From Bradyrhizobium diazoefficiens (GTDB lineage Bacteria > Pseudomonadota > Alphaproteobacteria > Rhizobiales > Xanthobacteraceae): a DNA stretch of 64,000 nucleotides. The notes below the pieces were generated by a model that made no database searches, was not told the origin of the DNA, and saw only the letters and a list, made by a program, of their open reading frames with translations. A program made the position numbers and the translations under genes. The stretch covers positions 25,897 through 89,896 of the forward strand of contig NZ_JAFCKW010000024.1 of the NCBI RefSeq assembly GCF_018129965.1. Reading direction: 5' to 3'. Shown in pieces: positions 35,562 to 44,036 of the stretch (its first letter is position 1; each line of letters begins with the position of its first letter).

Positions 35562-37250
35562 ATGTCGGCATTCTCGATACGCTTCAAGATTCTGACCGTA
35601 CTTGCAGTTCTGGTGCTGTCGCTTGCCGGGGTCGGTGCGATGGCGATCAGCACGATGCAAGGCATCAATGCACATACGGTCGAAATCGCGCAGAACTGGC
35701 TGCCGAGCGTCCGTGCGCTCGGTGCCCTGCGCGCCGATATCAACGAACTGCGCTCCGCGATTCGTCAGCATCTCATGCAGGATACGACCGAGGGGAAACA
35801 AAGCGCCGAGCGGCGGATTGCGTCGCTGCTGGAGCGGATTGGAGCGACGCGCAAGGCGTATGAACCGTTGATCACGTCAGCCGAGGAACGCTCGCTTTAT
35901 GAGAGATGGAGCACCGGCTGGGACGACTATTTGAAGGTCGTACAGGACGTCATGCAGCTGTCCCGGAAGGGCACCGGTCAGTTTCCGGCGGACGCCAACG
36001 AATTGTTGCAGACCCAGGCGTCGAAAATGGCCAGTGCCGCCGACCCTTTGCTTCAGGCCGGGATCGATCTCAACAACAAGGGAGCTGAGGCGGAAGCGCA
36101 GCGCGCGGCTGATAGTTTCGCTACGATCTTCCGCGTGCTGCTGGGCATCATCGTTACGACGGTCCTGGTCGCCATCGGCGCCGGTTATTATCTCGTGAAC
36201 GACGTCTCGCGCGGCATCGCATCGATCATTCGTCCGATGCAGGCGCTCGGTCAGGGCGACCTGGCGGCCGAGGTGCCACATCGTGGCGCGAAGACCGAGA
36301 TTGGTTCGATGGCGGATGCGCTGCAGATCTTCAAGGAGGCGCTGATCGCAAAGAAAGCCGCCGACGAGGCCGCCGCGCGCGACTCCGAGGCCAAGCTCGA
36401 TCGGGCTCGCCGCGTCGATGCCATCACCCGCAATTTCGAGACGATGATCGGCGAGATCGTCGAGACCGTCTCGTCGGCCTCGACCGAATTGGAGGCGTCC
36501 GCAAGCACGTTGAGCAGCACCGCGCAACGCGGGCAGCAGCTCGCGACCGCCGTCGCCTCCGCTTCGGAGGAGGCCTCGACCAGCGTTCAGTCGGTCGCGT
36601 CGGCTTCGGAACAATTGTCGTCGTCGATCACGGAAATCAGCCGCCAGGTGCAGGATTCGGCGCGGATGGCCGCCGAGGCCGTCGGCCAGGCGGCCCAGAC
36701 CAACGAGCGCGTCAACGATCTGTCGCGCGCGGCCCAGCGCATCGGCGACGTGGTCGAACTGATCAACACCATCGCGGGACAGACCAACCTGCTGGCGCTG
36801 AACGCGACCATCGAGGCGGCCCGGGCCGGCGAGGCGGGCCGCGGCTTCGCGGTCGTCGCCTCCGAGGTCAAGGCGTTGGCGGAACAGACCGCCAAGGCCA
36901 CGGGCGAGATCGGCCTCCAGATTTCCGGAATCCAGGCGGCCACGCAGGAATCAGTGGGCGCGATCAAGGCCATCGGCGGCACCATCGAGCGGCTGTCCGA
37001 AGTGTCGTCAGCCATCGCTGCGGCCGTCGAGGAACAGGGCGCGGCGACGCAGGAGATCTCCCGCAACGTCCAGCAGGCCTCGGCTGGCACCCAGGAGGTC
37101 TCGGCCAACATCACTGACGTGCAGCGCGGAGCGATCGAGACAGGCTCGGCCTCGACCCAGGTGCTCTCGGCAGCGAAATCGCTCGCCGGCGACAGCACAC
37201 GGCTCAAGGTCGAGGTCGCGCAGTTCCTTCATTCGGTGCGGGCCGCCTGA
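35562..37250 (+). CDS. Methyl-accepting chemotaxis protein 4
   Basis: 562 residues, same architecture and length as receptor 3: helix 1, four-helix-type sensor (INAHTVEIAQNWLPSVRALG), helix 2 about 191-213, HAMP and signalling domain with tip near 404. The sensor domains of 3 and 4 differ mainly in their middle parts, so ligand preference may have drifted. Ends FLHSVRAA with no CheR-binding pentapeptide. A perfect hairpin follows at 37276-37298. Confidence 0.93.
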   Translation: MSAFSIRFKILTVLAVLVLSLAGVGAMAISTMQGINAHTVEIAQNWLPSVRALGALRADINELRSAIRQHLMQDTTEGKQSAERRIASLLERIGATRKAYEPLITSAEERSLYERWSTGWDDYLKVVQDVMQLSRKGTGQFPADANELLQTQASKMASAADPLLQAGIDLNNKGAEAEAQRAADSFATIFRVLLGIIVTTVLVAIGAGYYLVNDVSRGIASIIRPMQALGQGDLAAEVPHRGAKTEIGSMADALQIFKEALIAKKAADEAAARDSEAKLDRARRVDAITRNFETMIGEIVETVSSASTELEASASTLSSTAQRGQQLATAVASASEEASTSVQSVASASEQLSSSITEISRQVQDSARMAAEAVGQAAQTNERVNDLSRAAQRIGDVVELINTIAGQTNLLALNATIEAARAGEAGRGFAVVASEVKALAEQTAKATGEIGLQISGIQAATQESVGAIKAIGGTIERLSEVSSAIAAAVEEQGAATQEISRNVQQASAGTQEVSANITDVQRGAIETGSASTQVLSAAKSLAGDSTRLKVEVAQFLHSVRAA

Positions 37251-37275
37251 CAGGGGCCGGTGCGCGCGTATGGTT

Positions 37276-37298
37276 CACCTCTCCCGTAGGGAGAGGTG
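37276..37298. terminator. Hairpin between convergent receptor 4 and DUF2339 genes
   Basis: CACCTCTCCC (37276-37285), GTA, GGGAGAGGTG (37289-37298) form a perfect 10-bp stem. There is no T-tract, so a role as a two-way stop is only likely from position. The core also resembles the dispersed CTCCC/GGGAG hairpins at 47387 and 62694. Confidence 0.45.
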
Positions 37299-37315
37299 GG
37301 ATCTCGCTTGACGCT

Positions 37316-40000
37316 TCACGCGCCCGCCTGCGGTGCCGCCGGCGGAGCCTGCCGCCGGAACAGGATGCGCTGATAGAGCCAGCCAATCGCGACCAGCACG
37401 ATGCCGAGGCCCATGAAGGACAGCGCCCGGTAGACGCCGGTCAGCGTCGACATGTCGATGATGAAGGCCTTGAGGATCGTCAGTGCGATCACGGCGGCGG
37501 ACGCCAACCGCGCCCGCTCCGAGTTGACGAGAAGGCCGACGCCGAGCAGCACCACGCCGAAGCCGAGCCAGCCGATCGAATAGGTGTATTGTTCGGCACC
37601 CGTGGGCTCGCCGATGGAGAGGATCGGGCCGTGATAGAAGCGGCGGATCTCCAGCGTCAGGTATACGAGCGCAAACGCGAGCGCGCCGCCGGCGATCGTA
37701 TTCGCGTAAGGTTTGCCGCGCTGGCCGACCACGGCATAGGACAACAGCAGCATCAGCACGGCCGGCAGCGCATAGCCGAGCAGCAGCAGGTTGAACACGG
37801 CGCCGTCGATATCGACGCGCCACAGCAGCGGATTTTCGAGGATCAGCAGCCCAAACACGCTGATGAGGCCGGCAATCACGGTCAGCACCACCGCGCCGAC
37901 ATTGTGCACGATGCTTCGGCTTCTCAGCCGCAGCCGCTCCAGCCCGATCGCCATCGCGAGCGTGATGCAGACCTGCAGTGCGCATTCGAGCAGCGACGGC
38001 GTCGCCGTCATGTCGCCGCCGGTCGCAAGATGGCGGATCTCCATGAAGGCCAGAAGTGTGGTGAACAGGATCGCGGCGGTCTCGACCACGCGCAGCGGCG
38101 CGTCGTCGCCGCGCCGGCGCAGGAAGATGCTCGCGCCCCAGAACGAGGCCGCCGGCAGGCCGTAGCCCCACAGCAGCCAGTTGAAGATCGGCGTGGTGCC
38201 GACGGCATCGCCGACGATGCGGGGATCATAGCCGATCCGCGCGGTGACGATCGCGGCGAAGATGGCGGCGAGCCAGCGCAGGAACGGGATCGGCCGCTGC
38301 ATCGAGATCCAGGCGGTGCCGAGCGACATCAGCGCCAGCGCGATGGTGAGCCAGCCCTTCTCCAGCGCGAAGGTCAATGCCAGCGCCAGCGCGCCGAGCG
38401 TGCCGGTGGCGAACAGAGCCGTGGAGATCGCGATGCCCGGCCGTGCCGCGCGTCGCGTCAGCGCTTCGGTCGCTGCACCAAAGGCCGCGGCGAGCAGGAC
38501 GGCGAGGATCGCAAAGGGGATCGAGCGGTCGAGATGGGCGATGCGCGCGTAGAGCGCCACCAGGATCGCGATCGGCGTCGCGACCGCCGCCGCCGACCAC
38601 ACCACCGGAACGATCGCGGAGTGCGAGCGGCCCTGTGCGAGGAAGCCGGCGACACCGAAACCGGCGGCGAAGATCGCCGCCATCACCAGATGCAGCGTCA
38701 CCGCGCCGTCGGTCGCGACCGGTCCAACGCCGGGCAGCGGGCCGCCCGGCAGCACCAGCATGTCCGGATTGGCGCGGACCGCCCATTCGGCGAACACGAT
38801 GAACACGGTCGCCGCGGCCGCGCCGAGCGCGCCGGTCGCCGCCGGCGCGCGCCAGGCGACGAACAGGGTCGCACCGACCAGCAGCGTGAAGGCGATCAGC
38901 GCCCGATCCGCGTGGCCGCTCGACAGCACGATCAGCATCGCGCCGAACAGATAGGCGCCGAGCGAGCTCGACGACACCGGCTCGATCTCGCCGTCGTCGA
39001 TCGCAGGGCCGAACATGAATCCGCAGACGACGAGGAGCGCGGCGAGCACGAAGCCGGCGATGACGTGGAAGGCGTGCGGCGCGACCTGCAGATTGCCGGT
39101 GTCGAGGCCCGGGAAGATCCAGAGCATGGCGAAGGCAATGGTGGTGACCGCCAGCCAGCGCCACAGCCGGATGCGGGCAAGGCCGAAGCTCGCGGCCGTG
39201 ACAATGGCAAGATAGATGTAGAGCGCCCAATAGTCCGGCTTGTCGCTGGAGACGAGGATCGGCGTCACGAACGCGCCGACCACGCCGAGACCTGCCAGTG
39301 CAGGCCCGTGCAGCAGCGCTGCGGCCAGCGTGCCCATCGCGACGATGCCGAGCAGCACGAAGGCGGTGGCGGGCACGAGGAAGCCGTAGAGCGCATAGGC
39401 CGCATAGATGGTCGCGAACGCCACGGCCGTTCCGGCCGCGGTGAGGATCGCGGGGATATTGGCGATCGGCAGCGCCGCGATGTTGGAGATGCTCTCCTTG
39501 CGGCGCGACAATTCGCCTGCGCCCAGCAGCGCCAGCGCGAACAGGCCGCCGAGGATCACGCGCACGCCGGGACCGATGAGGCCGGCCTCTATCGAATAGC
39601 GCACCATGAAGAAGCCGCCGAGCGCCAGCGCAAGGCCACCGATCCAGACCACCCAGCGCGTGCCGAGCCGCTCCTCGAAGCCGGGCGCGGGTGCAGGCAG
39701 GGGAGGCGGTGCAACGGCTGCCGTGCTCGCTGCGAGCGGGGGCGGGGAAACGTCGCGTGAGACCAGCGGGGGCGGTGTTTCCTGTACCGGCGCGAGCGGC
39801 GGTGGCTCGGCCTCTGTCGTCATTGCCTGCGCGGGCATCAGCGGCGGCGGCTGCACCACGCGCCGCTGCGCGTCGAACATCGCTTCGAGCGCGTTGAACT
39901 TTCGGCGCAACTCGGCCGCCTGGCTGGAAGCCTTGATCGCGATCAGGATGGCGACGATCGCGATGATCACCGCAAGGACGTCAAACGGGCCGTCGAACAT
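37316..40000 (-). CDS. DUF2339 large membrane protein
   Basis: 894 residues. The N-terminus has one hydrophobic helix and a short coiled segment (SSQAAELRRKFNALEAMFDAQRR), then a Pro-rich linker with repeated PPPL units (about 51-105). From EERLGTRWVVWIGGLALALG onward it is a chain of more than 20 hydrophobic helices, the DUF2339 pattern. No transport motif is recognised and the function is unknown. It is convergent with the receptor array and stands alone; 51 bases separate its start from the end of nadQ upstream in the same direction. Confidence 0.88.
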   Translation of the reverse strand: MFDGPFDVLAVIIAIVAILIAIKASSQAAELRRKFNALEAMFDAQRRVVQPPPLMPAQAMTTEAEPPPLAPVQETPPPLVSRDVSPPPLAASTAAVAPPPLPAPAPGFEERLGTRWVVWIGGLALALGGFFMVRYSIEAGLIGPGVRVILGGLFALALLGAGELSRRKESISNIAALPIANIPAILTAAGTAVAFATIYAAYALYGFLVPATAFVLLGIVAMGTLAAALLHGPALAGLGVVGAFVTPILVSSDKPDYWALYIYLAIVTAASFGLARIRLWRWLAVTTIAFAMLWIFPGLDTGNLQVAPHAFHVIAGFVLAALLVVCGFMFGPAIDDGEIEPVSSSSLGAYLFGAMLIVLSSGHADRALIAFTLLVGATLFVAWRAPAATGALGAAAATVFIVFAEWAVRANPDMLVLPGGPLPGVGPVATDGAVTLHLVMAAIFAAGFGVAGFLAQGRSHSAIVPVVWSAAAVATPIAILVALYARIAHLDRSIPFAILAVLLAAAFGAATEALTRRAARPGIAISTALFATGTLGALALALTFALEKGWLTIALALMSLGTAWISMQRPIPFLRWLAAIFAAIVTARIGYDPRIVGDAVGTTPIFNWLLWGYGLPAASFWGASIFLRRRGDDAPLRVVETAAILFTTLLAFMEIRHLATGGDMTATPSLLECALQVCITLAMAIGLERLRLRSRSIVHNVGAVVLTVIAGLISVFGLLILENPLLWRVDIDGAVFNLLLLGYALPAVLMLLLSYAVVGQRGKPYANTIAGGALAFALVYLTLEIRRFYHGPILSIGEPTGAEQYTYSIGWLGFGVVLLGVGLLVNSERARLASAAVIALTILKAFIIDMSTLTGVYRALSFMGLGIVLVAIGWLYQRILFRRQAPPAAPQAGA

Positions 40001-40051
40001 GAAGCCTCCAGGCGACCGGCGGGCAGGGGCCGGTCACGCATATTTCTCGGG

Positions 40052-41020
40052 TTAACGCCGGGAGCGGACGCGCAAGCCCGGCGCGGGCCGCTCCTGCAGC
40101 ACGTCGCGGCGGAAGCGATACAGCGCCGCCGGCCGTCCGCCGGTCTGTGTCGACATCACCCCGGTCGGTTCGACCAGGGCCTCGGTTTCGACGAGGCGGC
40201 GGAAATTCTGCTTGTGCAGGTGCCGGCCGGAGATCGCCTCCACCGTGTACTGCAGTTCGGTAAGTGTGAACTCGGCGGGTAAAAGTTCAAACACGACAGG
40301 ACGATACTTCAGTTTTGCGCGCAACCTCGCGATCGCGGTGGCGAGGATCCGGCGGTGGTCGAAGCGCATGGAGGTGCCAAGCAGCGGAAGCGTCTTGCGC
40401 GCCAGTGCCGCAGGACGGCCGTCGCGCCGCGCCTCCTCGACCAGGCCTGCCTCGTACAGCAGCTCGTAGCGGTCGAGCACGCGCTCCTCGTCCCAGGCCG
40501 CGCCGTCGACGCCGAAGTAGAACCGCACGCGATCCCGGCGCGGCAGCGCGCGCGATGTCTCCGGCGTTTCCTGGCTGGCCCACTCGGTCAATGCCGGGAT
40601 GATGTCGCGCGCGATGATCGCCGGCGGCGCCTCGCGCCAGTCCTCCCAGGGCAGGAAGCGATACCACGGCTCGAAGCTCGCTCCCGTCGCTGCGAGTTCG
40701 CCGCCGACGGCGCGCGTCAGCGCGAGATATCCGATCGACACCATATGCGCGCCGGTGTCGCCGGCCTCCGCATGACGGCCGCGATCGCCGAAGGTGTAGA
40801 GCTGCTCGACATAGCCGAGATGCAGGCCCGCCTGTTGCTCGACCCAGGCGCGCAATCCGATCTCGAAGGTGCGGTGTGTGAGCGCGTCGAACGGGCCGAA
40901 CGGCAGGCCAGTCAGGCCGTCCCCGCCGCGCGCCGTGAGGATCAGCGGCTCATGGTCCTCGATCGCGACGATCGCGGCGGTCAGGCCGATTTCGATCGGC
41001 GTGAGGAGCGTGTCGCTCAT
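40052..41020 (-). CDS. nadQ: NadQ-type Nudix-like transcriptional regulator of NAD synthesis
   Basis: 322 residues from ATG 41020. The N-terminal domain has a Nudix fold with a degenerate box: LPFGPFDALTHRTFEIGLR (39-57) then AWVEQQAGL, lacking the catalytic REUxEE pattern. The C-terminal winged helix reads FELLPAEFTLTELQYTVEA, then HKQNFRRLVE and GRPAALYRFRRD, which matches the DNA-binding part of NrtR/NadQ (COG4111). Such proteins sense NAD-related nucleotides and repress NAD synthesis. The nadABC operon with two candidate sites lies 15 kb away. No such site is visible before nadQ itself. Confidence 0.85.
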   Translation of the reverse strand: MSDTLLTPIEIGLTAAIVAIEDHEPLILTARGGDGLTGLPFGPFDALTHRTFEIGLRAWVEQQAGLHLGYVEQLYTFGDRGRHAEAGDTGAHMVSIGYLALTRAVGGELAATGASFEPWYRFLPWEDWREAPPAIIARDIIPALTEWASQETPETSRALPRRDRVRFYFGVDGAAWDEERVLDRYELLYEAGLVEEARRDGRPAALARKTLPLLGTSMRFDHRRILATAIARLRAKLKYRPVVFELLPAEFTLTELQYTVEAISGRHLHKQNFRRLVETEALVEPTGVMSTQTGGRPAALYRFRRDVLQERPAPGLRVRSRR

Positions 41021-41053
41021 TTGGCTGATGGTCGCGCATGTTGCCGGAAATCC

Positions 41054-41137
41054 GTCATGCCCGGGCTTGTCCCGGGCATCCACGTTCTTCGTGCTGCGCG
41101 ATAGTCCGAGGATGGCCGGGACGAGCCCGGCCATGAC
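41054..41137. repeat. Interspersed palindromic repeat, 'CATGCCCGGGC' family, copy 3
   Basis: It starts gtcatgcccgggcttgtccc, identical over 29 bases to the copy at 12863 (through atccacgttcttcg), and ends gggacgagcccggccatgac. It lies between nadQ and the phosphatase. Confidence 0.8.
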
Positions 41138-41165
41138 GCGACACCTGCGTTGTGGCGCGCAGCCC

Positions 41166-41672
41166 TCATGCGAGCTCGATCACGAAGGGGCGCCCTTCGA
41201 CCATCATCGCGCTTGGGCCCATCTCGTCGAGCGCGCGCAGCATGCGGCCGTTGCGCCCGAGCGCGCGGTCGGCGAGACCGACGATGCGCCGGTTCGGCGA
41301 GGCGATGGGGGAGGCCGCGCGGATCTTCTGCGCGATCTCGATCTCGTCGCGCTCCGGATTGAGCGCGCAGACGGCGGCGAACGCGCTCGCGGTGGAGCGG
41401 CTGATGCCGGCATAGCAATGCACCACCAGCGGCGCATTGCGGTCCCAGCCACGCACGAAGGTCAGCACCTGGTCGATATGGGTCTCGGACGGCGCGACAA
41501 AGCCGTCCATCTCCTCGGTGATGTCGTCCATCGACACCTTGAGATGGTTGGCCGGAAGCACCGACACCGGCCGCGCCACCTGCTCCACATTGGCCATCAC
41601 GGTCAGCACGTGGCTCGCCCCGGTGAGGCGGACGGTTTCGGGGAGGGCGGCGAGTGAACAGACATGGATCAT
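41166..41672 (-). CDS. Dual-specificity/tyrosine phosphatase family protein
   Basis: 168 residues from ATG 41672. The phosphatase loop HCYAGISR contains the nucleophile C86 and R92 (HCX5R), and the general acid could be D50 in VSMDDITEEMD. The domain otherwise fits small cysteine-based phosphatases of the DSP group found in Rhizobiales. Substrate unknown; it may act on phosphoproteins or small phosphoesters. Flanked by repeats on both sides. Confidence 0.8.
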   Translation of the reverse strand: MIHVCSLAALPETVRLTGASHVLTVMANVEQVARPVSVLPANHLKVSMDDITEEMDGFVAPSETHIDQVLTFVRGWDRNAPLVVHCYAGISRSTASAFAAVCALNPERDEIEIAQKIRAASPIASPNRRIVGLADRALGRNGRMLRALDEMGPSAMMVEGRPFVIELA

Positions 41673-41710
41673 GAGGGGACCTTTTCTGCGCTGATTATAG
41701 CCGCAGCCGC

Positions 41711-41802
41711 AGGGTGGGCAAAGCGAAGCGTGCCCACCACTCTTGTCGCAAACGGGGAGAGATGGTGGGCGCGGCGCAAGGGCGCCTTTGCCCACCTTAC
41801 AC
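41711..41802. repeat. Interspersed palindromic repeat, 'GTGGGCAAAGC' family, copy 2
   Basis: agggtgggcaaagcgaagcg at the left and gggcgcctttgcccacctta at the right are inverted. It resembles the copies at 312-410 and 49243-49333 and ends just before the HD hydrolase stop. Confidence 0.75.
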
Positions 41803-41805
41803 GAC

Positions 41806-42420
41806 TCACGCAAACACGGCGCCAAACCGCTCCAGAAACTGCTTCTCGGCCCGCGCCGCCGTCCAGGGCGTGAGATAGTCGCGCCGGGCGCTGTCGGAGA
41901 GGCCGGGGTCGCGGCCGAACAGGCGCTTGGCCTCGGCATCGCTGAAGCCGGCGAGCTCGGTGGCCTCAAGATAGGCCGCGCCGCGATCGGCGGCCTTGAT
42001 TGCCTGCGTGACCTCGTCCGGCAGGACCGGCGGCAGGCCGAAGCGGATGTGGATGGCGCCGAGCAGGCGCTTCTCCACCGCCTTGTAATGGCCGTCCAGC
42101 ACGGCCTTGAACGGCGAGATCATGTCGCCGATCACATATTCGGGCGCATCGTGCAGCAGCGCCGCAAGGCGCATGCGCTGGTCGGCGCGCGGCATCTCAT
42201 GCCGCAGCACGATCTCCACCAGCAGCGTGTGCTGGGCGACCGAGAAGATGTGCGCGCCGGTCGTCTGGCCGTTCCAGCGCGCCACGCGCGCCAGCCCATG
42301 CGCGATATCGGCGATCTCGACATCGAGCGGGGAGGGATCGAGCAGGTCGAGCCGCCGGCCCGACAGCATACGCTGCCAGGCGCGGGTGTCCGCGCCGCGT
42401 GCGGTTTTCTTCGCGCTCAT
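41806..42420 (-). CDS. HD-domain hydrolase (YfbR/5'-nucleotidase-like)
   Basis: 204 residues from ATG 42420, which overlaps the tag stop by four bases (ATGA), so the genes are coupled. HD-type metal ligands: H64 in SVAQHTLL, the HD pair H90-D91 in LLHDAPEYVIGDM, and a later Asp in IKAADRGAAYLEA. Related to YfbR, which dephosphorylates deoxynucleoside monophosphates. It lies downstream of a DNA repair glycosylase, which fits a role in nucleotide upkeep; this link is inferred. Confidence 0.85.
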   Translation of the reverse strand: MSAKKTARGADTRAWQRMLSGRRLDLLDPSPLDVEIADIAHGLARVARWNGQTTGAHIFSVAQHTLLVEIVLRHEMPRADQRMRLAALLHDAPEYVIGDMISPFKAVLDGHYKAVEKRLLGAIHIRFGLPPVLPDEVTQAIKAADRGAAYLEATELAGFSDAEAKRLFGRDPGLSDSARRDYLTPWTAARAEKQFLERFGAVFA

Positions 42421-43043
42421 TTGACCTTGAGGCGCGGCTTGCGCTGCGTCTTGCCGCAATTCGCATGGCAATGGCAGTCGACTAGATGGTCGTTGACCAT
42501 GCCGGTCGCCTCCATGAAGGCGTAGACGATGGTCGGGCCGACGAATTTGAAGCCGCGCGAGGACAGTTCCTTGGAGATCTGCACGGAGAGCGGCGTCGAG
42601 GTCGGCACGCTCGCGGTGGTCTTGAACTGGTTGACCTTGGGCTGTCCGTCCATGAAGTCCCACAGCAGCTTCGAGAAGCCCGGGCCCTTCTCCATGATGT
42701 CGAGATACGATTTCGCGCTGAGGATCGCGCCGTCGATCTTGGCGCGGTTGCGCACGATGCCGGCGTCGTTCATCAGCGCGTGAACCTTCTTCTCGCCGTA
42801 GCGCGCGATCTTCTCCGGCTGGAAGTCGTCGAACGCCTTGCGGAAATTGTCGCGCTTGCGCAGGATCGTGATCCAGGACAGGCCGGCCTGGAAACCGTCG
42901 AGGATCAGTTTTTCATAGAGCGCGCGGTCGTCATATTCGGGCACGCCCCATTCGGTGTCGTGATAGGCGACATAGAGCGGATCCTCGCCGGGCCAGGGGC
43001 AGCGCGTCTTTCCGTCGGGATGCAGGCGAGGGGCACGGCTCAT
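42417..43043 (-). CDS. tag: DNA-3-methyladenine glycosylase I
   Basis: 208 residues. It removes 3-methyladenine from alkylated DNA. The zinc ligands fit E. coli Tag: C15 in TRCPWPG, H28 in YHDTEWG, and H186 and C190 in DHLVDC. The helix-hairpin-helix region FQAGLSWITILRKRDNFRKA is intact, and the active-site segment is GPTIVYAFMEATGMVNDH. Upstream is ygfZ (10 bases), downstream is the HD hydrolase, so the order ygfZ-tag-HD is one operon. Confidence 0.95.
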   Translation of the reverse strand: MSRAPRLHPDGKTRCPWPGEDPLYVAYHDTEWGVPEYDDRALYEKLILDGFQAGLSWITILRKRDNFRKAFDDFQPEKIARYGEKKVHALMNDAGIVRNRAKIDGAILSAKSYLDIMEKGPGFSKLLWDFMDGQPKVNQFKTTASVPTSTPLSVQISKELSSRGFKFVGPTIVYAFMEATGMVNDHLVDCHCHANCGKTQRKPRLKVK

Positions 43044-43053
43044 TCAATACGGC

Positions 43054-43935
43054 TCATGCAATCGGTTGCTTCGTCGGAATGCGTACGACCTCCGGCTCGG
43101 CGAGCGTCAAGGCGAGGCCGCCGGCGGTGAGCGGTTCTCCGGCATCGAGCGCATCGGCGACCCGGTCGATGCGCACCAGCGCGATGCCCTTGCCCTGCGC
43201 CGACGAGCCCATGGTGCCGACCGGCTTGTCGCCGGCCATGATGCTGATGCCGGCCTCCGGCGAGAGGTCGTCGAGCAGCACTTTCACGCTGCGGGTGCGC
43301 GCGGTGCCGCGATGCTGCATGCGCGAGACGACCTCCTGGCCGACGTAGCAGCCCTTGTCGAAATCGACGCCGGCGAGACGATCCATATTGGTCTCGTGCG
43401 GGAACGCATCGCCATACATGAAATCGAGCCCACCGCGCGGCACGCCGAGCGCAATGCGATGCGCCTCATAGGCGCCCGCATCGACCAGCTCCGCCCCGAT
43501 CAGGTCGGAGAGCTTCTGCTTGAGATCTTCGGGGATCAGGATGCGGGTGCCGAGCTCCGCATGGCGCGGATCGGCGAAGGCGAGATCCGGTTGCGCCGCA
43601 GGCGCGCCGTTCCAGGCCGCGAGTACGCCGAGATCGTCGGAGAGGTTGTCCACCGTGACCTTGGCGCGCAGCTTGTAGAATTTCAGCTTGGTTGCGAGGC
43701 CGTCGGCCAGCGCCTTGGGGCAGTCGATCAGGAACCCGCCGCCATGGCCGGCAGGGGCCTCCGTGATCAGAAAATCCACGATGATCTTGCCCTGCGGCGT
43801 CAGCAGAGCGCCGAATCGCCCCAGGCCCGGCTTGAGCCTGTCGAGATCGGTCGTGATCAGGCCGTTGAGGAAGTTGCGCGCATCCTCGCCCGCGACCTTG
43901 ACCACGCCCCGGTCGGGAAGAAACGCTGATTTCAT
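43054..43935 (-). CDS. ygfZ: Folate-binding YgfZ family protein
   Basis: 293 residues. Tetrahydrofolate-dependent protein related to the glycine cleavage T protein; it helps maintain some Fe-S enzymes. The signature K-G-C-Y-x-G-Q-E is present in DFDKGCYVGQEVVSRMQHRG with the key Cys. The start VVKVAGEDARNFLNGLITTD is typical. It is the first gene of the minus-strand operon and divergent from the dihydroorotase gene. Confidence 0.93.
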   Translation of the reverse strand: MKSAFLPDRGVVKVAGEDARNFLNGLITTDLDRLKPGLGRFGALLTPQGKIIVDFLITEAPAGHGGGFLIDCPKALADGLATKLKFYKLRAKVTVDNLSDDLGVLAAWNGAPAAQPDLAFADPRHAELGTRILIPEDLKQKLSDLIGAELVDAGAYEAHRIALGVPRGGLDFMYGDAFPHETNMDRLAGVDFDKGCYVGQEVVSRMQHRGTARTRSVKVLLDDLSPEAGISIMAGDKPVGTMGSSAQGKGIALVRIDRVADALDAGEPLTAGGLALTLAEPEVVRIPTKQPIA

Positions 43936-44036
43936 GCGAAAATCTCTTGCGACATGTTGCTCCGGAACGTAAGCCCGCGAGGCATAAACGACAAGACCTC
44001 GAGCCCCGCGCTTGGGGACGAGAGAGGCCTTCAGCC

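Noticed and set aside
37276..37298. Chemoreceptor 4 intrinsic terminator with certainty
   Set aside because: Perfect stem but no T-tract; kept only as a low-confidence hairpin.
37589..39760. 723-residue Arg/Asp/Glu-rich frame antisense to the DUF2339 gene
   Set aside because: Shadow of a membrane protein; the charged composition follows from reversing hydrophobic codons.
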